From Aldehydirespirator sp965221185 (GTDB lineage Bacteria; Actinomycetota; Acidimicrobiia; Acidimicrobiales; Aldehydirespiratoraceae): a stretch of 64,000 bases of DNA. The notes under the pieces were generated by a model, which ran no database searches, was not told the origin of the DNA, and saw nothing but the letters and a program-made list of their open reading frames with translations. Of the stretch, positions 50,962 to 60,685 are shown piece by piece. The DNA is taken from positions 930,001-994,000 of the forward strand of contig OZ244866.1 in the NCBI GenBank assembly GCA_965221185.1, in the 5' to 3' direction. Both the position numbers and the translations under genes were made by a program. Position 1 is the first letter of the stretch, and each line of letters starts with the position of its first letter.

Positions 50962-52375
50962 GGCTCTTCGCGTATGAGGGTGGGGTGAGAGGAGAAGCCA
51001 TCCGCGGCTGAACGCGAGGGATCCCCCAGAATCGGCGCCGCCAAGGCTGCCGAGAACCTGGAGGATCCCTGTGGAAGTTGACCCTACGCGTGTTTGTGAG
51101 CTGTTGGTGGGACTGGGCGATGTGGAGGTGCTCGGCGTGGACGGCGAGGCCGGCGGGCCGCTGCGGGTGCACATCCGGCGTCGGGCGCCGAGACCGGGCT
51201 GCGGGTCCTGTGGGGGCCGTTGTGGGGCAACGGCGAGCGGCCGGTGGAGTTGGTGGATCTCGCTGCGTTCGGCAGGGCGTCGAGGTTGGTGTGGCACAAG
51301 CGGCGTTGGCGCTGCCCGCAGCGGGGATGCTCTGGGGGTGCCGTCACCGAGCAGGACCCGGTGATCGCGCCGCCTCGGGAGCGGCTGACGACGCGGGCGG
51401 GCCGCTGGGCGACGCGCCAGGCGGGCTGCGGCCGCCCGCTCAAAGAGGTCGCCTCAGAGCTGGGATGCAGCTGGCATCCCGTCAACGCGTCGGTGCGCTG
51501 CTGGGGCGAGGCGCTGCTCGATGCCGACACCGAACGGATCTCACAGGTCAGCGCGCTCGGGCTAGATGAGGTGCTGCTGTGGCGCCGCGGCCGGTTCCGG
51601 ACCAAGGCCTGGGGCACCACCATTGTCGACGCGGGCGGTGGCCAGCTGCTGGACATAGTGGCAGGCCGCACTGCCAAAGCGCCCACACAGTGGCTGCTGA
51701 GGCGGCCCCAGAGCTGGCTCAGTCAGATCCGTTGGGGCGTGCTGGACCTCTCGGGGCCGTATCGGGCCGCGTTCGACGAGGCGCTGCCTGATGCCGGTCA
51801 GGTCGCGGACCCGTTCCACGTCGTGCGGTTGGGCAACACCGCGCTCGACGAGGTCCGCCGCCGAGTCCAGAACCAGACTCTCGGGCACCGCGGCCACAAG
51901 CACGACCCGCTCTATCGGGCCCGCAAGCTGCTGGTCTCGGCGTCAGAGACCATCACCGAGGCTGGCCGCAGCAGGCTGCGGGGCCTGCTCGACGCCGGGG
52001 ACCCTTACGGAGAGGTCCGCGACGCCTGGCACGCCAAAGAGACCCTCAGGGGCATCTATGACATCGCCGACGCCGAAGTGGGCGCCGCGACCGTGGCCCA
52101 GCTCGCCCGCGACCTCCAGGATCCCGCCATGCCCACAGAGATCAACCGGCTGGGCCGCACAATCTGGCGCTGGCGCCACCAGATCTCGAACTGGCACGAC
52201 GCCAGAGTCACCAACGCAGCCACCGAGGCCGCGAACAATCTGGTCAAACGGGTCAAACGCGCCGCGTTCGGGTTCACCAACTTCGCCAACTACCGAATCC
52301 GGGCCCTGCCCTACGCCGGCAAACCCAACTGGGCACTGCTCGACACCCTCACTCCGACCTGATTCGCGAAGAGCC
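50962..52375 (+). mobile_element. ISL3-family element A, 1414 bp
   Basis: Bounded by imperfect inverted repeats of about 28 bp with 23 matches, both beginning GGCTCTTCGCG (50962 and the complement ending at 52375). Contains one transposase gene, broken by a frameshift. The 8 bp on either side (TGATTTCC and TTTGCCGC) do not match, so no target duplication remains. It inserted next to istA. Confidence 0.88.
51071..52362 (+). pseudogene. ISL3-family transposase A, frameshifted
   Basis: GTG 51071 behind GGAGG starts the N-terminal zinc-finger part ('RPGCGSCGG'), which then changes frame near 51205. The second frame (to 52362) carries the rest: 'RRWRCPQRGCSG', DDE residues in 'LGLDEVLL', 'DLSGPYRAAF' with 'ADPFHVVRL', and 'NAATEAANNLVKRVKRAAFGF'. 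One indel in a G-rich run would explain the break. It is inactive unless recoding occurs. Confidence 0.85.
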
Positions 52376-52552
52376 TTTGCCGCTGCCGTGTCACCTAGGT
52401 GACGGTAGCGGGGGATCCGGCAGCGGTTCCTCAGCGACCACCCAACTCTCAGGATGCCATGCAGTGCAATTCGTTGTTGTGGTCTGGGGCACACCACCCG
52501 TGCAAGGTGCTGAGATTCGACGAACTCAAACACACGGACGGAGTCCGGCTCA

Positions 52553-53506
52553 TCACGCTGGCGGAACCGGGCGCACGTTCGGTTCTCCAGCGATGATGTG
52601 CTCAAGCCTGCGAATGATCTTGTCCAGCTTGGTGCGCTTGTAGGACTGTCCCCAGCAGGTCGCGCGCCGCTCCAGGCTGAAGTCTATTGAGCAGACGGCG
52701 AGGTGCAGGAACTCCAAGAAGCTGAAGTAGTCAATGAACAGCTTGTCCTCGTCGAAGTTCCATGTGGCGAAGATGGCAATGGACTCTGAGTGAGCGACGC
52801 CGCTCATGCGGTGATAGGCGTCCACCCCTTGGGGCATTTCCATCTCGTCACAGAGCATCTCGCGAATGCGCTGAGTTGCGGAGGGAATGTGCAGCGGTCG
52901 CTCCAGTGGCGGCTTGTTCGCTGGTTCGTGGGCGGCGCGGATGTCCCGGATGGCCCGCTTGATGTCGTCAAGGTGGGCTTCTGTTTGGTTCTTGGCTTGA
53001 GTGATATCGGCCCGGTCGTCCGAGTCCAGTTCGCCGTAAGGGTCCTCCAGCAGCTTCCGCAGCGCCTTCAGGTGCGCTCCCAGCGATCGCTTCCTGAGTT
53101 GAAGGCCACGTAACAGTCGCTTTGCGGGTTCGGCAGCAGGGTCGAATATCCATGTGGCGAACGCGCAAGCCTCGATGGTCGATCTGCAAATCGCATAGAG
53201 CGAGTAGACACGGCGGTTCGACATCGCCGTGCGCATAACGGCGAAGTAGTCGTGTACCGCATCGATACGAGCACGCGCCTCTAGCTTCACCACATCAACG
53301 ACGCTGACGGAATCGAACTGGGCAAGGCCGCTTCCGTATACCTGCGTCTGCTCCCAGGGTGAACCCTTGGTGGGCGTTGGCGACGCCAAGAACCAGACAT
53401 CTGGGTTGCCGTGTAGCTCTCGCATCCGCTGAGCGATCTCCCACATCAGGACCTTCACCCGGATGCGCCTCCAGATGGACTTGGTTCTTACCGGCATCAT
53501 CCGCAT
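52553..53506 (-). CDS. Hypothetical protein, ~317 aa
   Basis: From ATG 53506; the open frame reaches further but then enters the neighbouring IS end. A mostly helical, soluble protein with a middle segment 'YSLYAICRSTIEACAFATWIFDP' and a His-containing 'YHRMSGVAHSESIAIF' near the C-terminus, a pattern seen in uncharacterised proteins associated with abortive or accessory loci. No function assigned. It lies between two insertion sequences. Confidence 0.55.
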   Translation of the reverse strand: MRMMPVRTKSIWRRIRVKVLMWEIAQRMRELHGNPDVWFLASPTPTKGSPWEQTQVYGSGLAQFDSVSVVDVVKLEARARIDAVHDYFAVMRTAMSNRRVYSLYAICRSTIEACAFATWIFDPAAEPAKRLLRGLQLRKRSLGAHLKALRKLLEDPYGELDSDDRADITQAKNQTEAHLDDIKRAIRDIRAAHEPANKPPLERPLHIPSATQRIREMLCDEMEMPQGVDAYHRMSGVAHSESIAIFATWNFDEDKLFIDYFSFLEFLHLAVCSIDFSLERRATCWGQSYKRTKLDKIIRRLEHIIAGEPNVRPVPPA

Positions 53507-53636
53507 TCGCGACTCCAGAGGGCAGTGTCCCACCGAGTGGTGGGGTTTGAGGTAGCCGCAGGGGTCCACCACTAGGGGGGTCATCGGCGTGATCCTCGGT
53601 GAGAGAAATCACCGACTCATCGAGGAGGACACACCG

Positions 53637-54895
53637 ATGACCCTTTCTGATACTGACACAGCGCAGCTGTGGGAGACGTTTCGCGCCGGTGGCGGCGCGG
53701 AGCTGGTGCGCGGCGCGGTGCGCCTGGTGCTCCAGGAGCTGATCGAGGCCGAGGCCACCGAGGCGGTGGGCGCGGGGCGCTATGAGCGCAGCGACGCTCG
53801 TGTGAATGAGCGCAACGGGCACAGGCCGCGGCTGTTGGCCACCCAGGCCGGAGACGTCGAGTTGAGGATCCCCAAGCTGCGCAAGGGCTCGTTGTTGCCG
53901 TCGGTGCTCGAGCCTCGCCGGCGCATCGACCGGGCCCTGCACGCGGTCATCATGGAGGCATCTGTGGCCGGGGTGTCCACCCGATCAGTGGACGATCTGG
54001 TGGCCGCGCTGGGCGCGGAGTCGGGGATATCGAAGTCGGAGGTGTCGCGCATCTGCGCGGGGCTCGACGAGACAGTCGAGGCGTTCAGGAGCCGGCGGTT
54101 GGATCACGTCGAGTTCCCCTACGTCTATCTGGACGCGACCTACCTCAAGGTGCGCAACAGCGTCTCACAGGTCGCCTCGATGGCGATGGTCGTGGCTACC
54201 GGCGTCACCGCAGACGGCAACCGCGAGATCCTGGGATGCGACATCGGCGACAGCGAGAGCGAGGGGTTCTGGCAGCACTTCTTGGGCTCGCTGCGATCCC
54301 GGGGGCTCACCGGGGTGCGCCTGGTGATAGCCGACGCCCACGCCGGGCTCGGCGCCGCCGCGGACCGCACCATCCAGTCCCAGACGACCACCACAGCGAG
54401 GGCCGGTTAACGGACAACCTGCTCGCTTTGGTGCCCCGCACCCACCAGCACATGGCCGCCGCAGTGTTCCGCACCGTCTTCGCGCAGCCCGACCCCGACG
54501 CCGTGCGCGACGCCTGGGACGAAGTCGCCGCCCAGCTCGGCGCCCGATTCCCCAAAGTCGCAGCGCTCATGGCCGACGCCAAGCCCGAGGTACTGGCCTT
54601 CGCCGCGTTCCCTCGGGCCCACTGGCAGAAGATCTGGTCCACCAACCCCCTCGAACGCATCAACAAAGAGATCAAACGCCGATCACGCGTCATCGGGATC
54701 TTCCCCAACGAAGCATCCGCCATCCGCCTCGTCGGAGCCATCCTCGCCGACCTCCACGACGAATGGCAAGCCACAGAGCGCCGCTACCTCTCAGAGCACT
54801 CCATGGCCACCCTCCAACGCGAATCCGATACCACCACCGCCGAGCTCCAACGCGAATCCGATACCACCACCGCCGAGCTGACAGCCCACTGCTGA
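53637..54895 (+). pseudogene. IS256-family transposase, frameshifted
   Basis: ATG 53637 starts a normal IS256/MULE-type transposase: 'VEFPYVYLDATYLKVR' (first Asp), 'LVIADAHAGL' (second Asp). The frame breaks near 54360-54410, just behind the second Asp, where the usual 'CRVHF' stretch is missing. It resumes in another frame with 'NLLALVPRTHQHM' and 'NPLERINKEIKRRSRVIGIF' (the Glu). The C-terminus contains a short duplicated LQRESDTTTAE segment. Inactive copy. Confidence 0.88.
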
Positions 54896-55005
54896 CACCG
54901 ACGCTCAACCCCCAATCCCCACCACTTCGCGTGACGTCCAGCTAGGACGCGCGGTTTGCCAACGGCTTCGGGAACTTGACGGGCTGTTGTAGCGTCCAAT
55001 GTGCT

Positions 55006-56367
55006 GTGACCAAGCTGCTCGGATTCCTGGTCGTGGTGTGCTCCATCGCGGCGGCCTGCGGCTCCTCAGACACGACCACGACAGCCCCAGAGCCGGTGGC
55101 CGATCCCGGGACCGTCGACGATCCGGGCGCGGAACCAGCCAAAACGGCCACGACAGCCCCAGAGCCGGTGGCCGATCCCGGGACCGTCGACGATGCGGGC
55201 GCGGAACCAGCCAAAACGGCCACGACAGCCCCAGAGCCGGTGGCCGATCGGCTGCCAGCTGATCCCGAAGCCCCAGCCGCAGACTGGGTGGCCGGCATCA
55301 ACGCAGCCGGATGGGACTTCCATCGTCATCTGAAGGGCAACGCAGTATCGAGCCCGATGAGCATCGGCATGGCATTCAGCCTGAGCCGGGCCGGAGCATC
55401 GCCAGACTCCGGGTCGGCGCTCGATGAGATCTTCGGCTTCCCCAGAGTTGGTGTCCACAAAGCCGCCAACGCCGTCGATCTCAGCCTGGTCGAAGCCTCG
55501 GCGGGACCCACCACCTTGGAGGTGGCCAATCGACTGTTCCCCGACGACGGATTCTCAATGCTGGACGATTTCGTGCACACCGCCGCCACCCAATACGGCG
55601 CGGTTGTTCAGCCGGTTGACACCGGCGACGGCGCCGCCGCGGCCGACACCATCAACTCGTGGGTATCGCAGAAGACCCGAGGACTCATCCCCTCAATCGT
55701 CAACGAACGTGTCGTCCAAGATCAGGAGCTGATCCTCGTCAACACGGTGTATCTGAAGGCCGACTGGCTATGGCCATTCCTGCCCGGACGGACCCGCGAC
55801 GACCAGTTCAGCGTCGGCGACAACCAGTCGGTGACGGTGCCGTTCATGAGCGACCGAGAACCAGTGTCCCGTCGATTTGTCCGGCTCGAAAACGCCGACG
55901 CGGTGGAACTTCTCTACAAGGGCAGCGAGCTGGCCATGTGGCTCGTCGTCCCCCACGACCCCACCGGGCTCGCAGCCGTCGAGGAATCACTCGACGCCGA
56001 GGCACTGACAGGACTGCCCGATGCCGCACAAACCGGCCTGGTCGACATCACCATGCCCAAGTGGGAACAGACCCTGCCGCCTGCGGACCTGTTCGAATGG
56101 CTCTGCCCACAGGGATTCTGCGCCGGTGCCGGCTTCGACGGCATCGCACCCGGCATCTTCATCACTGCCGCGCTCCACGGCGCCAAAGCCATCGTCGACG
56201 AAAAGGGCACAGAAGCAGCCGCAGCCACATCCATGGCCTTCGCCGAGTCCGGGCCTCCCGAACCCGACCTCACCATCGTCGCCGACCGGCCATTCCTGTG
56301 GGCCATCACCCACCAAGACACCGCAGCGCTGCTGTTCGTCGGCCGCCTCGTCGACCCAACCGCGTAG
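55006..56367 (+). CDS. Lipoprotein serpin (serine-protease inhibitor)
   Basis: 453 residues from GTG 55006. A lipoprotein signal with 'SIAAACGSS' lipobox (Cys at ~18) is followed by a repetitive Thr/Pro/Glu linker (~20-90) and a full serpin domain. The hinge 'KGTEAAAATS' (~400) is the canonical inhibitory type; counting from it, P1 falls at or near the Ser of 'AFAESGPP'. The C-terminal 'ADRPFLWAI' strand is present. It would sit on the outside of the cell membrane and trap a foreign or host protease. An island gene between IS256 and a toxin pair. Confidence 0.88.
   Translation: MTKLLGFLVVVCSIAAACGSSDTTTTAPEPVADPGTVDDPGAEPAKTATTAPEPVADPGTVDDAGAEPAKTATTAPEPVADRLPADPEAPAADWVAGINAAGWDFHRHLKGNAVSSPMSIGMAFSLSRAGASPDSGSALDEIFGFPRVGVHKAANAVDLSLVEASAGPTTLEVANRLFPDDGFSMLDDFVHTAATQYGAVVQPVDTGDGAAAADTINSWVSQKTRGLIPSIVNERVVQDQELILVNTVYLKADWLWPFLPGRTRDDQFSVGDNQSVTVPFMSDREPVSRRFVRLENADAVELLYKGSELAMWLVVPHDPTGLAAVEESLDAEALTGLPDAAQTGLVDITMPKWEQTLPPADLFEWLCPQGFCAGAGFDGIAPGIFITAALHGAKAIVDEKGTEAAAATSMAFAESGPPEPDLTIVADRPFLWAITHQDTAALLFVGRLVDPTA
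55080..55250. repeat. In-frame 72-bp repeats in the serpin linker
   Basis: TTAPEPVADPGTVDD(P/A)GAEP-type modules of 24 residues, two full and one partial. They lengthen the tether between the lipid anchor and the inhibitor domain. Confidence 0.85.
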
Positions 56368-56550
56368 AACAAACAGCGCGACCACACTCAACGGCGAGAT
56401 TGGAAAGCTCCAACCCCTAACCGCTACCATGACCAACGCCGACCTCACAGCCGGCCACCATCACCGAGGCTCAACCCCAAAGCCCATGCGTGTTTGACTT
56501 GGGCCGGCAGCGACTGAGGCAGGCATCGACGGTGCCGAAGGAGCGCAGTA

Positions 56551-57261
56551 TCAGTAATCGACGTAGAGGCCCATGTCGGTGCATAGTTCCGTGATCAGTG
56601 CCAGCCCATCCCCATGCCCAAGGTCGGCGTATTCGATTGAGGCCTCAAGACGCTGGCTTGCTTCTCCGGTGGTGTCATAGACGACAGCCGTACGGGCGGC
56701 TTGTTCGACGCTTGTCAGCAGAATCTGCATCGGCATCCTCGCGTGCGTAGCAGCAAGCTCCATCTGGCGGGAGTGCCAGATCATTCCGGTGGTCGGCTTC
56801 CCCTCGATGTGGGATTGGAGGTGACGGTCCGCCCAGCGACGCGTGCACGCGTAGTGCTCCGATGGGCTGGATACGAGTTCCTCTCGGTCGAGTCCATAGC
56901 TGGAGAGTTGGTGATCTCGCAGGTCAACGACCCACAGGTCGCTCGTGCATACGATGCGCCACAGGCGACGGCCGCTCAGATCGGCATGCTGTACGGCTGA
57001 ATTGGCCCCCCAGGCATCGAGAAGCGCGGTCTCCAGCAGTGCACCGATTGGGTTCTGCGCGAGATAGACGTAGGGAACCACCTGACCAGCGGAGGTGAAC
57101 AGCGGTGCGAACCGACTGTCGCCGCCCCCAGCCGAGTTGAACACCTCGTCATGACGCGACACGTTGAACCACTCTGTACCTGCCTTGATGCCATGGGGCC
57201 GCAATGCCCCGGGAGCATCAGGATGCAGAACCCGGCAGCTAGCCGGGTCAGGGCAGGTCAC
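56551..57261 (-). CDS. RES-domain toxin
   Basis: A 236-residue RES protein. The conserved triad is R50 ('DSRFAPL'), E77 ('GALLETALL') and S164 ('GMIWHSRQ'), with 'PYVYLAQNPIGALLE' matching the family. RES toxins (MbcT/ParT type) degrade or transfer from NAD+. GTG 57261 overlaps the antitoxin stop by GTGA; antitoxin first, toxin second, as is standard. Confidence 0.88.
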   Translation of the reverse strand: MTCPDPASCRVLHPDAPGALRPHGIKAGTEWFNVSRHDEVFNSAGGGDSRFAPLFTSAGQVVPYVYLAQNPIGALLETALLDAWGANSAVQHADLSGRRLWRIVCTSDLWVVDLRDHQLSSYGLDREELVSSPSEHYACTRRWADRHLQSHIEGKPTTGMIWHSRQMELAATHARMPMQILLTSVEQAARTAVVYDTTGEASQRLEASIEYADLGHGDGLALITELCTDMGLYVDY

Positions 57262-57884
57262 TCTGCGAGTTGGGCTGCTCGGCGTTCGGCTGCCGCGTAC
57301 ACGCGGTCAGGATTAGTCTCGATGACGTCGGCGGCGATCTCGCCAGACAAACCGGCGTTGGCTTCCGCTATCCAACGCCAGATTCCCCAGCCGTTCATAC
57401 CGGCCTCCCGCAACATTGACACGACAGGCGTCCAGTCCTCACGCACTTCAAGCGCCTCATCAAGCAATACGGCAGGCATGTGCTTCTCGCCGTTGACCGC
57501 AACGGTGAAGAGGGCACCGCGCTCGCAGGCTCGCCGAACTTCCTGGTGAACGGTGTTCCTAGGGCGATTTCGCGCCGTTGCGATCTCCCCTACCGTGTAT
57601 GTCCCTAGGTCAACCAGCGCCTGCCGTCCGGCGTGGATACGCAACACGTTCAGCAGCAGAGCCTCCGGATCGGGTCGTTGGTAGCGATCCCCGATTGCGC
57701 TCCGCGCCTCGGCTGCGCTGAACTCGTGCTCATCGCGATGCGGCCGCGATCTGAGGCTAGACGGAGCAGAATCCGGGTTTGCGAAGCCCCACAGAGTCAG
57801 CCATCGCGCGCAATCGGCAACCTGAGTGCTGACTAGTCGGATCGTCTTTGTGGTCGAGTCCTCGCTGTCAAGTTCTCTGAGCAT
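57258..57884 (-). CDS. RES-partner antitoxin with MbcA/ParS-like C-terminus
   Basis: 208 residues from ATG 57884, with AAGAGGT at proper distance (GTG 57893 also possible). The C-terminal ~70 residues ('WTPVVSMLREAGMNGWGIWRW', 'LSGEIAADVI.TNPDRVYAAA') fit the toxin-binding MbcA/ParS/Xre domain. The middle 'LGTYTVGEIATARNRPRNTVHQEVRRACERG' is a helix-turn-helix of a different kind from the usual Xre one. It neutralises the RES toxin and probably represses the pair. Confidence 0.75.
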   Translation of the reverse strand: MLRELDSEDSTTKTIRLVSTQVADCARWLTLWGFANPDSAPSSLRSRPHRDEHEFSAAEARSAIGDRYQRPDPEALLLNVLRIHAGRQALVDLGTYTVGEIATARNRPRNTVHQEVRRACERGALFTVAVNGEKHMPAVLLDEALEVREDWTPVVSMLREAGMNGWGIWRWIAEANAGLSGEIAADVIETNPDRVYAAAERRAAQLAE

Positions 57885-58127
57885 GGCAAGCACCTCTTGT
57901 CCAAAGTGTACATGAATCAGTGATGCGTGACAAACCGGACAACTACGAGACCGTCAGCGCGCTCTCGCCGATCTTTCTATCTTCAGCCCCCTGTCCTCCT
58001 CCCGGGCCTTCAGTGGCGCGCTGAGCGAAGTCAACAGCGCCAGAGACGGCCTCCGTTGTGCAAGCAGCACCCCCAAGAGGTATCTACGTTCTTAGACAAT
58101 ACAAGGGTTGTGTGACAGTTCCGCTCG

Positions 58128-58487
58128 ATGCTCGGGGTTCCCGCGTTCTGGGCACATCCCGCGGCTACGGTGCCTGCTGTGCCACCTCGCCGCGGCCTGA
58201 AGACCAGCCCCTGCGACTACCTCGCCGCGGACGGAACTTGGCCCGAGGGTCCGCTAGCCGATGACGCCCCCGACGAGGCTCGGTTTGCGATGGAGGTCGG
58301 TCAACGCTTGAAAGCCCATTGCGAGGCCAACGGCCTCTCCATGAACGCCGTGTCCCGAGCGACCAACGTCCACACGCAAACCGTCATCAACCTGCTCGCA
58401 GGCAAGACATGGGGCGACCTGCCCATCATCTACCGGCTAGAGGCAGGCCTCGGTGCTCGTTTATGGGAGCACGGCGACCTGCCCTGA
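58128..58487 (+). CDS. Helix-turn-helix (Xre-like) protein
   Basis: About 119 residues (ATG 58128; GTG 58179 is equally possible). The C-terminal half is a Cro/C1-type DNA-binding domain: 'FAMEVGQRLKAHCEANGLSM' and 'AVSRATNVHTQTVINLLAGKTWGDLPIIYRLEAGL'. It ends 13 bp before the anchored protein at 58501 and may regulate it. Confidence 0.7.
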   Translation: MLGVPAFWAHPAATVPAVPPRRGLKTSPCDYLAADGTWPEGPLADDAPDEARFAMEVGQRLKAHCEANGLSMNAVSRATNVHTQTVINLLAGKTWGDLPIIYRLEAGLGARLWEHGDLP

Positions 58488-58500
58488 AGATGATGATTCA

Positions 58501-59361
58501 GTGAGAAGTCGCCGCCGTTGGCTGATACCAGTTCTGGTCGTGTTGGCGGTGTTGGCCGTTCTTGCGGCGCTCCGGCTAACGCAGTTCATCTCCGATGCCG
58601 ACACGGCCGAGCAGGTTGAAGCCGACCTCCGACGGCACACCGGGGGCGGCGCGGGCGAAGATGCCTACGACCTGGCGCAAACGCTGATAGCGGAGGGTGT
58701 CCCCCACGAGGAGGCTGTTGACGTCGCCGCAACCTTGAGCTACCTCGGCGGCGATGTGCTTGACGACCTGAGAACGGCCCGCCTACTGGCCGTCTTTGAG
58801 CAATATGCGCCCACTGATGCCATCCCGTCTAGGGACCTCGTGAGGGTGGCTGAGCAACTGGAGGTTGACAGCGACGGGCTGTGGAGTTTCCTCAACCTCG
58901 TCGTGCAGGAGAGCAATGAGCGGGAGATGCCAGCAGATGTGATGGTTGAGGGGCTGCGTGTGCATGGCCTTGAATACGCCGCGGGCTGCGAACTTGTCGA
59001 GCAGGCACCGTGCCCGGTCGATGTGGTCGTTCAACTCGTGCTGGACCGCCAGCAGGCCGCCTATGAGCAGTGGGGACATGTCGACTGCCGCCTAGATGTG
59101 AACGCCGCCCACCCGGGATGCCTGACCTTCGCCGACTGTGCCGATGAGTATGCCGTGGTGCTCGCCGCGCAGGACGCCGATGACGACGCCCGAGAAAGAG
59201 CGAGGGCGCTCGGTCACGAGCCCGGCAGCGCAGGCTGGGAGGAATGGACCGCAGCGACCAACGAGACGGCCCTGTCGAGTTGGGAGGCTCACGAGACCTG
59301 TATCGCCGAGCGCTATGGAGAAGGCATCGACGCCTACAAGGCGCTCGTGTTGGCGAGATAG
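58501..59361 (+). CDS. Membrane-anchored accessory protein, shared leader type
   Basis: 286 residues from GTG 58501. A basic start and the helix 'WLIPVLVVLAVLAVLAALRLTQ' almost copy the N-terminus of the protein at 45564, and the bases around both starts (TTCAGTGAG...CCGCCG) are alike. The rest is different: a helical, acidic exterior with Cys in the C-terminal third. No known family. It follows a helix-turn-helix gene and precedes a K+ channel gene. Confidence 0.6.
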   Translation: MRSRRRWLIPVLVVLAVLAVLAALRLTQFISDADTAEQVEADLRRHTGGGAGEDAYDLAQTLIAEGVPHEEAVDVAATLSYLGGDVLDDLRTARLLAVFEQYAPTDAIPSRDLVRVAEQLEVDSDGLWSFLNLVVQESNEREMPADVMVEGLRVHGLEYAAGCELVEQAPCPVDVVVQLVLDRQQAAYEQWGHVDCRLDVNAAHPGCLTFADCADEYAVVLAAQDADDDARERARALGHEPGSAGWEEWTAATNETALSSWEAHETCIAERYGEGIDAYKALVLAR

Positions 59362-59428
59362 ACAGCACCATCCGCATCCCGAGCATCAGCCGACAATGAC
59401 TCCCTAGTGGGGGGAAGGAGCGCGAGCC

Positions 59429-60184
59429 ATGACCACAGACGGGTCTGCCACCCGGACGCCAAGCACCGTCAGCCGCTGGGAGCGGAGCGCAGACGTCCCG
59501 CTACTGGTGCTCGCTCTTGCGAGCATTCCGCTGGTTGTGGTGGAAGACCTCGGCGGGGGCGCAGCCGCGCGCGGCGCAGTAATCGCCAACTGGGTCATTT
59601 GGGCGTTGTTTGCCGTGGACCTCACAGCACGGGTCTGGCTCGTGCGCCACCACCGAATGCGGTACCTCGTCGCGCACTGGTACGACGTCGGCATCGTGGT
59701 GGTGTCGGTGCTGCCATACTTCCGGCCGCTGCGGATTCTGCGTTCCGCAAGAGCGCTGCGCGTCTTGAGAGCTGCCCGCGTGACCGTCTACGCCACCAGC
59801 ATCTGGCACGCGGTGGTGCGCCTGTGGGGAGGGCTCACAGGGAAGGCGCTGGTAGTGGTCATCCCGGCCATCGTCGGCGCTGGGTCTGCAGGAGTGTGGA
59901 TGGTCGAGAAGGAGGGCAACAGTGCCATTGACAGCTACGGCGACGCAGCATGGTGGGCCATCACCACCGTCACCACCGTCGGATACGGCGACATCGCTCC
60001 TGTCACGACCGAGGGTCGCGTCATCGCGGCGGTGCTGATGGTCACCGGAATCGCCGCGTTCGGGGTCGTCACCGCGAACATCGCCACCGGGATGACAAAG
60101 CAGCGACAGCCTGACGAAGACATCAGCGCCCGCCTAGACGGGCTACAGGCAACCATCAACGAATTGAGACAGCAGTCACGCTGA
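59429..60184 (+). CDS. Voltage-gated-type potassium channel
   Basis: 251 residues, six transmembrane segments. An S4-like helix with regularly spaced Arg ('RPLRILRSARALRVLRAARV'), a pore helix and the K+ selectivity filter TTVGYGD (~182-188), followed by S6 and a coiled tail ('RLDGLQATINELRQQ') that may tetramerise. ATG 59429 follows AAGGAG. Channels like KvAP belong here; regulation is unknown. Confidence 0.9.
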   Translation: MTTDGSATRTPSTVSRWERSADVPLLVLALASIPLVVVEDLGGGAAARGAVIANWVIWALFAVDLTARVWLVRHHRMRYLVAHWYDVGIVVVSVLPYFRPLRILRSARALRVLRAARVTVYATSIWHAVVRLWGGLTGKALVVVIPAIVGAGSAGVWMVEKEGNSAIDSYGDAAWWAITTVTTVGYGDIAPVTTEGRVIAAVLMVTGIAAFGVVTANIATGMTKQRQPDEDISARLDGLQATINELRQQSR

Positions 60185-60685
60185 CCCTCACCGGGTGCTG
60201 CATCGTGGCCTGAGATGGTGGATCGTCCGCTTGTGAGCGATCACGCGAAGCCGCGTTCTGTGATCACGCGAATTCGCGTTGGGTGATCGAGGTTCTCCCC
60301 TGGCTTGATGACCATCCACCCGTGAGGGTGGTGGTGCGGTCAGTGTGAGCCTGCGCCCTGACGGGCGCGGGTGGGGGGCCAGAGGTTTGGAATCTCTCGG
60401 CTAGGGGCTGTTGGGGTCTTGTGCTGCTGGCCGGTCGGGCACGGTGATATGCACAGGGTCGGCCGAAAATGCGTTCAACACCATGTCAGCGTCGGATTCA
60501 GATATTTGCAGCCCCGGAGCGTCAGCCAGCCTTACCAAGCCCTGAGCCGATGAAGCTCCGACATGCAGAGTGGCGGTCGCATGTCGGGAGTTGCTCTCCG
60601 GTCTGCGCTAGCCGACCTTGACGTATTCCCCGTCAACGTTCTGAAGCGAGATGCGAGTCGGTGGATTCAACAGGTCAACAATCCG
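60185..60685. other. 500-bp segment with short repeats, no supported gene
   Basis: Two 23-bp direct repeats (GATCACGCGAA core) lie at 60239 and 60262; the second contains the perfect palindrome ACGCGAATTCGCGT (60266-60279). The rest to the IS element shows no convincing gene. Confidence 0.5.

Noticed and set aside
50954..52383. 8-bp target duplications around ISL3 element A
   Set aside because: TGATTTCC and TTTGCCGC do not match, so no duplication can be claimed; the same holds for element B.
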